Shown here: positions 38,725 through 45,657 of the stretch, piece by piece
Layout of the letters: every line of letters begins with the position of its first letter
Position numbering within the stretch: position 1 is the stretch's first letter
NCBI GenBank assembly: GCA_021813655.1
Contig: JAKAJU010000096.1
Coordinates: 1 to 45,657, forward strand
Direction: 5' to 3'
Length of the DNA: 45,657 nucleotides
Source of the DNA: Chloroflexota bacterium
GTDB lineage: Bacteria; Chloroflexota; Limnocylindria; Limnocylindrales; CSP1-4
Notes under the pieces: model-generated
Told to the model about the DNA's origin: nothing
Database searches by the model: none
The model's input: the letters and a program-made list of their open reading frames with translations, nothing else
Made by a program: the position numbers and the translations under genes

Positions 38725-39918
38725 TCAGTTGCCGCCGACTCCTGCATTGGCCCAGTGGAAGTCGCTCTCGACCGGGACGGTCTCCGGCACGCTGAACGGC
38801 TTGGTCTTGTACCAGGGGCCTGGGAAGGTGGGGTTCGAGGCGATCGTGACGGGGGCCCAAGGCTTGCCGTTCCAGTCGGCGACGTTCTCGACGCCCTTGG
38901 ACGGCGTGATCGTGCCGTGGCTCATCATGTCCCAGAGGAGCGTCTGCACGAGGATGCCCTCGACGACCGCCGGCTGCTCGGAGCAATGTGCGAGCTCGTT
39001 CCTGGCGATCGAGTCCAGCTCTGGCTTGGAGCAGTCCATCGAGGTCACCGGGATCCGGTTGGGCGAGCCGGGGGCCACGTTGCCGCCGGCCGCCTGGATG
39101 GCCGGGATCGCGCCGCCGACGGCCATGGTGCCGTCAACGCTGCCGATCGCGAGGATCTTGTCGATGCCGTAGCGGGTGATCGCGTCGCCGACGGCGGTGC
39201 GGGCGGGCTCGGCCTGGTAACCGAGGTTCGCCCGCTCGATGATCTGCACGTTGGGGAACTTGGTCTTGAGCTGGTCGAGCACGGAGTGATAGCCCGCCGC
39301 GCGCTCGGCGTCGAAAGAGTTGTTGATGTCGCCGCGGAGCATCAGGATGACCCCGCCGTCCTTGCCCCAATCGGCGCCGCGAGAGTCCTCGAGATCCTTC
39401 AGGATCGCCTGTCCGGCCAGAGCGCCGGCCTCGGTGTTGTCCTGGGCGACGAACGGGGCCGCCGAGTCGGGGGCGGCGATATTGTGGACCACCACCGGGA
39501 TGTTCTTGGACAGGAGCTCCTTGATGACGTCGGTCATCGTGGGGCCCTGCCACGGGACGAGGCTCACGCCGTCGATGCCCTGCGCCATCAGCGCGCGGAG
39601 GCCGTCGAGCTGCTTCGCCGCGTCGTTGGCGGCGACGACCTTGAAGTTGATCTTGACGCCGTTGGCGGCCTCGATGTCCTTGATGGCCTGCTCTTCGCCG
39701 TACTGGACGCCGTTGAAGAAGATGTCGCCCGCCTCCCAGCGGATCAGGGCGATGTTGTATTCCTTCTTGCCGGCCACGCTGGGCGCCGCCGAGGCCGCCG
39801 CTTGCGAAGCCGCCTGCGAGGCCGCCGGGGCGGTCGTGGCCGTGCCGCCGCTCGAGCAGGCGGATGCGACCAACGCCGTCGCGAACAGCAGGCCGCCGAA
39901 CTTCCTGAACCGGGCCAT
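38725..39918 (-). CDS. Ribose-type ABC substrate-binding lipoprotein
   Basis: The 397-residue exported protein has a lipoprotein signal (FGGLLFATALVASACSSGG) with Cys as the likely lipid-anchored residue. A Ser/Ala-rich linker follows, then the Peripla_BP_4 (RbsB-like) fold: YNIALIRWEAGDIFFNGVQY; LRALMAQGIDGVSLVPWQ; NIPVVVHNIAAP; FVAQDNTEAGALAGQAIL; ILAIGSVDGTMAVGGAIPAI. Such proteins bind monosaccharides, polyols or similar compounds. The operon context suggests a small polyol or sugar. ATG 39918 has a GAGAGGAGAGG site. It is separated from the lipoyl gene by 118 bases, where a second promoter is possible. Confidence 0.88.
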   Translation of the reverse strand: MARFRKFGGLLFATALVASACSSGGTATTAPAASQAASQAAASAAPSVAGKKEYNIALIRWEAGDIFFNGVQYGEEQAIKDIEAANGVKINFKVVAANDAAKQLDGLRALMAQGIDGVSLVPWQGPTMTDVIKELLSKNIPVVVHNIAAPDSAAPFVAQDNTEAGALAGQAILKDLEDSRGADWGKDGGVILMLRGDINNSFDAERAAGYHSVLDQLKTKFPNVQIIERANLGYQAEPARTAVGDAITRYGIDKILAIGSVDGTMAVGGAIPAIQAAGGNVAPGSPNRIPVTSMDCSKPELDSIARNELAHCSEQPAVVEGILVQTLLWDMMSHGTITPSKGVENVADWNGKPWAPVTIASNPTFPGPWYKTKPFSVPETVPVESDFHWANAGVGGN

Positions 39919-39943
39919 GCCTCTCCTCTCACTCATCCGAGTG

Positions 39944-39956
39944 TCCAATCGTTGGA
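39944..39956. promoter_or_regulatory. Short palindrome upstream of the binding-protein gene
   Basis: TCCAA and TTGGA flank a 3-base centre at 39944-39956, 26 bases before the ATG of the binding-protein gene. It could be an internal operator; 5-bp arms can also occur by chance. Confidence 0.3.
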
Positions 39957-40036
39957 GCTTCTCGGTCCTCCCGCACGTCGACGCCGCACTCCTCCTTCCC
40001 CGCGCATCCGGCGCGATCCGTCCCTGGGGCTGCCCA

Positions 40037-40288
40037 TCAGACGGACTCGCCGGGTGCCCCGACCCAGGCCAGAACCGTCCCCGTCTCCGCCGTCTCCCCG
40101 CCTGGGACGACGATCTGGAGGAGAACCCCCTCTGCCACCGACTCGACGTCGACGTTGGCCTTGTCCGTCTCCACCACGAAGATGGGTTGCCCCAGCTCCA
40201 CGGCATCCCCGGGCTTCACGAGCCACTCGACGATCGTCCCCTCGCTCACGGTCTGCCCGAGCTCGGGCATCGTGATCGCCTCAGCCAT
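40037..40288 (-). CDS. Stand-alone lipoyl-domain carrier protein
   Basis: The 83-residue protein is a complete biotin/lipoyl-attachment domain and nothing more: MPELGQTVSEGTIVEWLVK, then PIFVVETDKANVDVES with the lipoyl lysine in the ETDKAN turn, and GTVLAWVGAPGE closing the sheet. In 2-oxoacid dehydrogenase complexes the lipoyl arm carries the acyl group between E1, E2 and E3, and it is normally fused to the E2 catalytic domain. Here it follows the fused E1 gene by 20 bases as a separate protein. An E2 catalytic gene lies at 45083. This suggests a split E2. The frame extends further upstream, but that is E1 shadow. Confidence 0.85.
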   Translation of the reverse strand: MAEAITMPELGQTVSEGTIVEWLVKPGDAVELGQPIFVVETDKANVDVESVAEGVLLQIVVPGGETAETGTVLAWVGAPGESV

Positions 40289-40308
40289 GTCTGATCTCCT
40301 CGATGCGG

Positions 40309-42384
40309 TCAGGACAGGCTTCGCCGGATCGCGCTGACCAGCGCGTCCCGGCTCGGCAGCACCGCGGCCTCGAGCCACGGCGCGAACGGCATCGGAACGT
40401 CCTTCGAGGCCACCCGGGTGACGGGCGCCTTCAGGTTGGTGAAGCAGGTCTCGGCCACGCGCGCCGCGACCTCGGCGCCCCAGCCGCCGGTGAGGTTCGC
40501 CTCGTGGGCGATCACCAACCGTCCCGTCCGTCGGACACTCTCGTAGACGGCGTCCCATGGGAACGGAGCGAGCCAGACAGGGTCGATCACCTCGACCTCG
40601 ATGCCTTCGAGGGCGAGCGCCTCGGCCACGCCCAGGGCGGCGTAGAGCTGCGTGAACGTGGCGAGGACGGTGACATCGCGGCCTGGCCGGCGGCAGCGGG
40701 CCTGGCCCACCTCGGTGACGTAGTCGCCCTCGGGGACGTACGCGACCGTGTCGATGGAGCCAGCCTCCCTGCGCTTGGCCCCGTAGAGCAGCTTGTGCTC
40801 GAAGACCAGAACTGGGTCGGGGTCGCGGAGGGCGGCCTTGATGCCGCCCTTGGCGGTGTACGGGTCCGAGATGCAGAGCACCTTGATCCCGGGCACGTGC
40901 ATGAAGTAGCTCTCGGGGCACTGGGCGTGCTGCGCACCGCGCTGGGTGGCGCCCACCGGGCACCGGAGCACCATCGGAATCGACAGGCGACCGCCCGACA
41001 TGTACCGCAGCTTCGCGGCCTCGTTCACCAGCTCGTCCATCGCCTCGAACACGAAGTCCGCGTACTGGAGATCGGGCAGCGTCCGAAGGCCCGCGATCGC
41101 TCCGCCGATCGACGCTCCGACGAGGGCCTTCTCGCTGATCGGCGTGTCGATGACCCGGTCCCGCCCGAACTCCTCGGCCAGACCGAGGTACACGCCAAAC
41201 GCGCCGCCGAAGCCGCCCGGGACGCCCACGTCCTCACCCAGCAGGACGAGGCCGGGGTCGCCCGCCAGCTCCTCGCGGATGCCCTCCCGGAGCGCCTGGG
41301 CAATCGTGAGCGTGCGCTCCTTCGGGCCCTGGGCCAGCGGGCCCGCGGCAGGGTGGGCGACCGCAGGGGCGGCGTAGATGGCGCCGGGGTCGATGGCCGT
41401 GGCAGGGTCACCCTGCGGCGCCTGCTGCGCGAAGGCGACGGCCTCGGCTACGGTCGCTTTGGCCCGCGCGAGCGCGGCGGCTGTCGCCTCCTCGTCAACT
41501 CCACGCCCGTGCAGCGCGGCAGCATAGGTCTCGATCGGGTCGCGCGCCTTCCACGCGGCCTCCTCATCCTTGCTTCGATAGCCTCGGGCATCGCCTCGGC
41601 TGTGGCCGACGTAGCGGTACGTCATGGCCTCGATGAGGGTCGGCCCGCCGGCGGTCCGGGCCCGGGCAACCGCGCGCTCGGCGGCCGCCCGAACGGCCAG
41701 CACGTCCATGCCGTCCACGCGCTCGCCCGGGATGCCGTAGGCCGCCGCGCGCGAAGCGATGTTCGTGTTCTTGCTGACCTCGTCAAACGGCGTCGACGCG
41801 CCGTACTGGTTGTTCTCGCACACGAACACGACCGGCAGCCCGAGCGCGGCGGCGAAGTTGATGCCCTCGTGGAACGCGCCCTCGTTGGATGCGCCGTCGC
41901 CGAAGAAGCAGACGACGACGCGTCCTGGGGCGAGGCGCCGCGTCGCCAGCGCGAGGCCCGGGGCGATCGTGATGCCGCCGCCCACGATGGCGATCGAGGG
42001 CAGAATCCCGATCGACGTGTCGCCCAGGTGCATCGAGCCGCCGCGGCCCAACAGGGCGCCCGACTCCTTCCCATAGATCTCGGCCATGGCGACGTCGGCG
42101 CGCATCCCCTTCGCGAGCGCGTGGCCGTGGGGACGGTGGGTGGAGGTGATCCAGTCGTCGGTCCGCAGGACGCTGCAGACGCCGACAGCCACGGCCTCCT
42201 GACCCTGCGACTGATGAAGCGTGCCGGGGATCTCGTTCTTGAGGAACCTGAGGTATGCGGCCTGCTCGAACTCACGGATCAGCGCCATCTGCTCCAGCAG
42301 CCCGAGCTCCTTGTCCGGAGTCAGGCCGGCAAGGACCTCGGCGCTGGGCGCGACGGGCGGGAGCGGCTCGCGGACGGTCATCAT
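40309..42384 (-). CDS. Fused E1 alpha-beta subunit of a 2-oxoacid dehydrogenase-type complex
   Basis: The 691-residue thiamine-diphosphate enzyme joins E1 alpha (about 1-340) and E1 beta (about 360-691) through an Ala/Pro-rich linker. The alpha part has IREFEQAAYLRFLKNEIPG, the TPP motif FGDGASNEGAFHEG ending in ENNQYG, and YRYVGHSRGDARGYRS. The beta part has LLGEDVGVPGGFGG, DTPISEKALVGASIGGA and YADFVFEAMDELVNEAAKLR. Such E1 proteins act on pyruvate, branched-chain 2-oxoacids or acetoin; the operon suggests a sugar breakdown product. The start ATG overlaps the aldolase stop (ATGA, 42381-42384). No E3 is in the window. Confidence 0.88.
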   Translation of the reverse strand: MMTVREPLPPVAPSAEVLAGLTPDKELGLLEQMALIREFEQAAYLRFLKNEIPGTLHQSQGQEAVAVGVCSVLRTDDWITSTHRPHGHALAKGMRADVAMAEIYGKESGALLGRGGSMHLGDTSIGILPSIAIVGGGITIAPGLALATRRLAPGRVVVCFFGDGASNEGAFHEGINFAAALGLPVVFVCENNQYGASTPFDEVSKNTNIASRAAAYGIPGERVDGMDVLAVRAAAERAVARARTAGGPTLIEAMTYRYVGHSRGDARGYRSKDEEAAWKARDPIETYAAALHGRGVDEEATAAALARAKATVAEAVAFAQQAPQGDPATAIDPGAIYAAPAVAHPAAGPLAQGPKERTLTIAQALREGIREELAGDPGLVLLGEDVGVPGGFGGAFGVYLGLAEEFGRDRVIDTPISEKALVGASIGGAIAGLRTLPDLQYADFVFEAMDELVNEAAKLRYMSGGRLSIPMVLRCPVGATQRGAQHAQCPESYFMHVPGIKVLCISDPYTAKGGIKAALRDPDPVLVFEHKLLYGAKRREAGSIDTVAYVPEGDYVTEVGQARCRRPGRDVTVLATFTQLYAALGVAEALALEGIEVEVIDPVWLAPFPWDAVYESVRRTGRLVIAHEANLTGGWGAEVAARVAETCFTNLKAPVTRVASKDVPMPFAPWLEAAVLPSRDALVSAIRRSLS

Positions 42385-43277
42385 GCCGCCGCCCGCCCGT
42401 TGGAGCCGAACACCCTGATCATGCGGCGGACCTCGCTCGTGACGGCTTCGGCCGCCCGGACGCACACGTCGTCCGCGCGGCGAGAGCCGTGGAGGAGGTT
42501 GGCGTCCGAGCCACCGGCCCTTACGGCCGCATCGAGTGCGGCACCGTAGACGCGCTTGAGGCGGGTGCCCACGTTGACCTTCGCGATCCCCGCCTCGATC
42601 GCTGCGCGCATCTGGTCCGCTGGCGTCCCCGAACCCCCGTGCAGCACGAGCGGGACGGAGACCGCGGCGCCGATGTCGCGGATACGCTGCGTGTCGATCG
42701 TCGGGGTGTGGTCGTCGTGGACGAAGTGCACATTGCCGACGGCGACCGCAAGGCAGTCCACCCCGGTCGCCTCGACGAAGGCCACGGCTTCCCCAACGCC
42801 GGTCATGCGGCCGCCGGAGTCGTCGAGCACGCCGTCACGCATCTCGGACAGCGCCCCGACCTCGCCTTCGACCGCGACGCCCAATCCGTGGGCGGCGTGC
42901 ACCAGGGCCTTCGTGTCGGCGACGAGGCGCTCCCAAGGCCAACCCTGGGTGTGCATCATCACCGCGTTGTAGCCGGCGCGCAGCCCGGCGGCCGCCTCCT
43001 CGAAGCTGTCCGCCTCGTTGAACAGGATCGCGGTCGGGAGGTTGGTGCGGCGGGCGAGTGCCTCGCACGCGGCCCCGTAGATCTCGATCCCGTGCGAGCG
43101 CAGCCACCCGTGATTCGCCGACAGCCCCCCGATCCCGAGGATCAGGGGCGACTCCTCGGCCTCAGCCGCCGCGAGCACCGCCTCCAGGCTGTAGAGATCC
43201 CAAGCCTCGAAGTAGCCGACGGCGAAGCGGCGCTCCCTGGCGTGCTCGAGCAGTTCAGGCAGCGCAACAAGCGTCAT
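42381..43277 (-). CDS. Class II aldolase-family protein with altered zinc site
   Basis: The 298-residue protein aligns along its length with GatY/KbaY/fructose-bisphosphate class II aldolases. Visible motifs are VAVEGEVGAL, LAVAVGNVHF, VPLVLHGGSGTP and GIAKVNVGTRLK (phosphate binding). Two zinc ligands are kept, H184 (NVHF) and H213 (LHGG). The usual LDH motif, catalytic Asp plus zinc His, is replaced by F86-N87-E88 in PTAILFNEADSFEEA. It may use Glu as a metal ligand, or do a different aldol or isomerase reaction. Its ATG overlaps the GlpD stop (ATGA, 43274-43277). Context suggests cleavage of a ketose phosphate formed by the dehydrogenase. Confidence 0.8.
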   Translation of the reverse strand: MTLVALPELLEHARERRFAVGYFEAWDLYSLEAVLAAAEAEESPLILGIGGLSANHGWLRSHGIEIYGAACEALARRTNLPTAILFNEADSFEEAAAGLRAGYNAVMMHTQGWPWERLVADTKALVHAAHGLGVAVEGEVGALSEMRDGVLDDSGGRMTGVGEAVAFVEATGVDCLAVAVGNVHFVHDDHTPTIDTQRIRDIGAAVSVPLVLHGGSGTPADQMRAAIEAGIAKVNVGTRLKRVYGAALDAAVRAGGSDANLLHGSRRADDVCVRAAEAVTSEVRRMIRVFGSNGRAAA

Positions 43278-44962
43278 GCGGGCACCTCGACGGGCTGGCG
43301 GTCCGGCATGGCGCCGGTCTCGGGGGTTCGGGGGGTCGCGAGCACACGCGGCCGGAGCAGCGGCACCCAGCAATGGAAGGCGTCGATCTCGGCGTCGACG
43401 CGCGCGGAGTCCCAGCCGTCGACCACAGCGCACACGGCCGCCACGGCCGGCGCGATCGACAGCCCGACGTCGTCGCGGCGTGTGAGCAGCAGGCGCCGGG
43501 CCATGACGTCGACCAGGGTCCGCGCGTATTCCTCACGCAGCGCCACGGCGACCTCGGCGGCGAGGACGTCGCCGGTGCCGGGGATCACCCGGCCGAGCGC
43601 CGGGTCCGCCTCGGCGACCTCGAGGATCCGCTCGGCACGGACGCCATAGAGCTTGAGAAGGCGGGCGGCAACAGCTGGGTCGACGTCCGGGCGGGCGGCG
43701 AACGCCTTGGCGAACGCCTTCCAGTTGCCCGTGCGGCCGCCGGGGAGCGGAAGGCGCTCCACGGCTGACTTGGGGTACGTGGCCCGAGCGCCGGGCCGGC
43801 TCGCCAGGTACCTGGTCACCTTGTCGACGGCCAGCTTGCCGAGCGCCGCGTGCGTCGTGAGCTTGCCGCCCGTTACTCCGAAGAGACCCGGTGCCCCGGG
43901 CAGCGGCACGACGTGGTGGTCGCGACTGACCTCGGCCTCCGTCTTCGCTCTCGGGTCGAACGGGAGCGGCCGGATCCCCGCGTAGCTGTGGATCACGTCC
44001 TCCGGGCGAAGGTCCGCGGTCGGAATGAGCTGGTTCACCTCGGTCAGCAGGTACGAGATCTCCTCGTCGCTGCACGTGGCCTTGCCCGGGTCGCCGTCAT
44101 AGAAGATGTCCGTCGAGCCGATCAGGAGGTAGCCGGGCTCGATCGGGAGGACGAGGATCGCGCGGGCGTCAGAACGGGCCTCGTAGTGGACGCCGGTCGC
44201 GGGCGCGCCCGGGAACGTCTTGACGGTGATGTGGCTGCCCTTGGTGCCGCCCACGAGGCGTGGGACGTTGAGGCCCTGCACCTGATCGAGCACCTGGTCC
44301 ACCCATGGCCCGGCCGCCGCGACGACTGCCTCGGCCTCCACCGACGTCCTCGCCCCGGTCAGGGTGTCGACGAGAGAAGCCGTCGCGCCGCCGTCGCGGC
44401 GCGGAGTCAGGCGGACGACTTTGACGTGAGTGCGGATCGAAGCGCCGGCGGACGCCGCATCGATCGCCTGCTCGACCGCCAGCCGCTCCGCGTCGAGGGC
44501 TTGGGCGTCGTAGTAGAGCGCAGCCCCGACGAGCCCCTCCTGGTTGATCCCCGGATACCGGCAGGCCACGTCCTCCTTCGAGAGGACGGAGTGTCGGGGA
44601 GTCGTCTTGTCGAACGACAGAACGTCGTAGAGGATCATCCCCGCCCGGAGCATCCATCCCGGCCGCTTGTTGTGCTTGTAGAACGGCACAAGCAGACCGA
44701 ACGGCGCCACCAGATGCGGCGCCATGCGGAGGAGCTGCTCACGCTCGCGGAGCGACTCGCGCACGAGGCGGAACTCGAAGTGCTCGAGGTAACGAAGGCC
44801 GCCATGGACCATCCGACTCGACGCGGCGGACGTCCCGGCGCACAGATCCTCGGCGTCGACCATCAGCGTGCGCAGGCCGCGATAGGCGGCATCCCGCGCG
44901 ACTGCTGCGCCGTTGACGCCGGCGCCGATGACGAGCAGGTCGTAGGCAGTAGCCGGTAGCAC
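43274..44962 (-). CDS. GlpD-like FAD-dependent glycerol-3-phosphate (or polyol-phosphate) dehydrogenase
   Basis: The 562-residue flavoprotein has the FAD-binding start YDLLVIGAGVNGAAVARDAA, then GTSAASSRMVHGGLRYLEH. Other conserved segments are VVAAAGPWVDQVLD, GSHITVK, IGSTDIFYDGD, HSYAGIRPLPFD and GVTGGKLTTH. The C-terminal helical domain of bacterial GlpD is present. These enzymes oxidise sn-glycerol-3-phosphate to dihydroxyacetone phosphate at the membrane. EryB, for erythritol-4-phosphate, is a homologue. It is the first gene of the operon. GTG 44962 has GAGGGG 8 bases upstream. Because kinase, transporter and SorC regulator match ery loci, the substrate may be a C4 polyol phosphate. Confidence 0.87.
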   Translation of the reverse strand: MLPATAYDLLVIGAGVNGAAVARDAAYRGLRTLMVDAEDLCAGTSAASSRMVHGGLRYLEHFEFRLVRESLREREQLLRMAPHLVAPFGLLVPFYKHNKRPGWMLRAGMILYDVLSFDKTTPRHSVLSKEDVACRYPGINQEGLVGAALYYDAQALDAERLAVEQAIDAASAGASIRTHVKVVRLTPRRDGGATASLVDTLTGARTSVEAEAVVAAAGPWVDQVLDQVQGLNVPRLVGGTKGSHITVKTFPGAPATGVHYEARSDARAILVLPIEPGYLLIGSTDIFYDGDPGKATCSDEEISYLLTEVNQLIPTADLRPEDVIHSYAGIRPLPFDPRAKTEAEVSRDHHVVPLPGAPGLFGVTGGKLTTHAALGKLAVDKVTRYLASRPGARATYPKSAVERLPLPGGRTGNWKAFAKAFAARPDVDPAVAARLLKLYGVRAERILEVAEADPALGRVIPGTGDVLAAEVAVALREEYARTLVDVMARRLLLTRRDDVGLSIAPAVAAVCAVVDGWDSARVDAEIDAFHCWVPLLRPRVLATPRTPETGAMPDRQPVEVPA

Positions 44963-44975
44963 GGACTTGGCCCCT

Positions 44976-45036
44976 CATGTCTATGCGGACCTTGCATGGC
45001 ATGTCTATGCACACAATGAATGGACATATGCTAGAC
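44976..45036. promoter_or_regulatory. Divergent promoter region with repeated operator-like sequence
   Basis: CATGTCTATGC occurs at 44976-44986 and again at 45000-45010. Both copies extend to a 15-base motif with two differences, 24 bases apart. The region is clearly A/T-richer than its surroundings. TATGCT and TAGACT (45026-45036) are -10 candidates for the E2 gene. TTGACG on the minus strand at 45050-45045 is a -35 candidate toward the operon. The repeats are the best candidate sites for the SorC regulator. Confidence 0.5.
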
Positions 45037-45082
45037 TGCCCGTCAAGAGTTGTCGAAGCGCATTGCGGGCAGGAGGAGCTGG

Positions 45083-45370
45083 ATGCCAGCCGAGGCACGC
45101 TGGAGGGGCGCTCCGCTCGCGTCCCCCTTCGGCGTCGTCTTCCCGGAGGAGGCGGACGAGGTCCTCGTTCCGATGAGTCGGATGCGCAAGGGCATCGCTG
45201 CGCAGATGACGCGCGCGTTGGCGGCGCCGCACGCGTACGTCCAGATGGAGATCGACGTCAGCCGGCTCGTCGAACTAAGTGGTCTGGCCCGGATATTCGG
45301 TGACGTATTCAGGCCGCCGGAGCCAGAAGGCCGGCGCCCTGTAGGTCCAGCCGCCCGAGCAGCCGGTTGA
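45083..45370 (+). pseudogene. E2 acyltransferase catalytic domain, interrupted by an IS element
   Basis: ATG 45083 has a strong GGAGGAG site. The first about 64 codons encode the start of the E2 inner-core domain of 2-oxoacid dehydrogenase complexes (VPMSRMRKGIAAQMTRALAA, HAYVQMEIDVSRLVEL). There is no lipoyl or E3-binding domain before it, which fits the separate lipoyl protein in the operon. At 45276-45277 (a TA) the E2 frame passes into the IS630-type element and ends at 45370 with unrelated residues. The catalytic HxxxD region is missing, so the product cannot work. The rest of E2 may lie beyond the element, outside the window. Confidence 0.75.
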
Positions 45371-45657
45371 GGTCGGCTCGCGTGAAGCGCCACTCGAACG
45401 GCCTCGCGCGCCGTTCGTACTCGCGCTCGAAGGCGAGGATCCGAGCGGCCAGCTCGTCGAGGGAGGTCGCGTCCGCAGGCGTCAGGACCTTGCGTTCGAG
45501 GATGCCGAAGTAGATCTCGACCTGGTTGAGCCAACTGGCGTGGACCGGGAGATGGACGGGCACGAGCCGCGGGTACGCCTCGGTGAGACGTCGGACGGAG
45601 GCCCGGCCCCGATGCGAGCTGCCGTTGTCGACGATCCAGAACACGCGCCGCGCCGAG
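45276..45657 (-). mobile_element. IS630-family insertion sequence (partial, runs off the window)
   Basis: One end appears to be at the TA dinucleotide 45276-45277 inside the E2 gene; IS630/Tc1 elements insert at TA and duplicate it. The end sequence AGTGGTCTGGCCCGG would be its terminal repeat. The transposase stop is about 30 bases inside. The other end is not in the window, so the repeat and the target duplication cannot be confirmed here. Confidence 0.65.
45309..45657 (-). CDS. IS630-family transposase, C-terminal part
   Basis: About 116 residues of the C-terminal DDE_3 catalytic domain are visible: FWIVDNGSSHRGRAS with the second catalytic Asp, and HASWLNQVEIYFGILERKVL with the final Glu of the DDE triad. 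The N-terminal HTH and first Asp lie beyond the window edge. The stop is at 45311-45309. It lies opposite the plus-strand E2 fragment, inside the element that splits it. The visible catalytic residues look intact, so the element may be recent and active. Confidence 0.85.
   Translation of the reverse strand, partial: SARRVFWIVDNGSSHRGRASVRRLTEAYPRLVPVHLPVHASWLNQVEIYFGILERKVLTPADATSLDELAARILAFEREYERRARPFEWRFTRADLNRLLGRLDLQGAGLLAPAA

Noticed and set aside
33419-45657. Calling the catabolic operon a horizontally acquired island
   Set aside because: The IS630 end and non-coding left edge are suggestive, but I see no integrase, tRNA, flanking repeat or clear base-composition break that I could measure by eye.

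Overview
The window is high-GC, gene-dense bacterial DNA with very short spacers, many 4-base ATGA/GTGA overlaps between genes, frequent GTG starts, and long non-coding open frames opposite most genes (a composition effect). The protein repertoire fits an uncultured Chloroflexota bacterium, most likely of the Limnocylindria type. It includes a LysM protein with a Cys-rich N-terminus, paired GH57 enzymes beside a short glycogen phosphorylase, a TPM/DUF2207 protein and uncharacterised secreted proteins. This placement is inference; there is no rRNA or marker gene to confirm it. No rRNA, tRNA or CRISPR array was seen.

Layout. 1-5722: envelope and secreted proteins. 5747-10063: diaminopimelate decarboxylase, a DUF885 peptidase-like protein and a nucleoside hydrolase. 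10069-17609: a glycogen cluster with two GH57 enzymes and glycogen phosphorylase on the minus strand, diverging from glycogen synthase. 17606-19071: a methyltransferase coupled to a CBS-BON protein. 19410-24474: a membrane redox operon (two unknown anchored proteins, ApbE, a ferric-reductase-like cytochrome) diverging from a two-component system. 24513-26778: a GntR/HutC regulator diverging from galactokinase, with a DasR/NagR-type operator between them. 26868-33031: miscellaneous genes, a truncated aminotransferase remnant and a large secreted glycosidase-like protein.

33419-45657 holds the most distinctive system. A minus-strand operon runs GlpD-like dehydrogenase, divergent class II aldolase, fused E1 alpha-beta 2-oxoacid dehydrogenase, stand-alone lipoyl carrier, ribose-type ABC importer (binding protein, ATPase, permease), glycerol-kinase-like FGGY kinase, a tiny coupled ORF and a SorC regulator. 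A separate E2 catalytic-domain gene starts divergently from the same promoter region and is cut by an IS630-family element after about 64 codons. The parts suggest uptake of a small polyol or sugar, phosphorylation, FAD-dependent oxidation to a ketose phosphate, aldol cleavage, and oxidation of a product to an acyl-CoA. The gene content resembles rhizobial/Brucella erythritol (ery) loci but with an unusual aldolase and a split dehydrogenase complex.

Many stand-alone genes have a TANNNT -10 box only 6-9 bases before the start codon and no Shine-Dalgarno sequence, which predicts leaderless mRNAs. Genes inside operons usually carry GGAGG-like ribosome sites.
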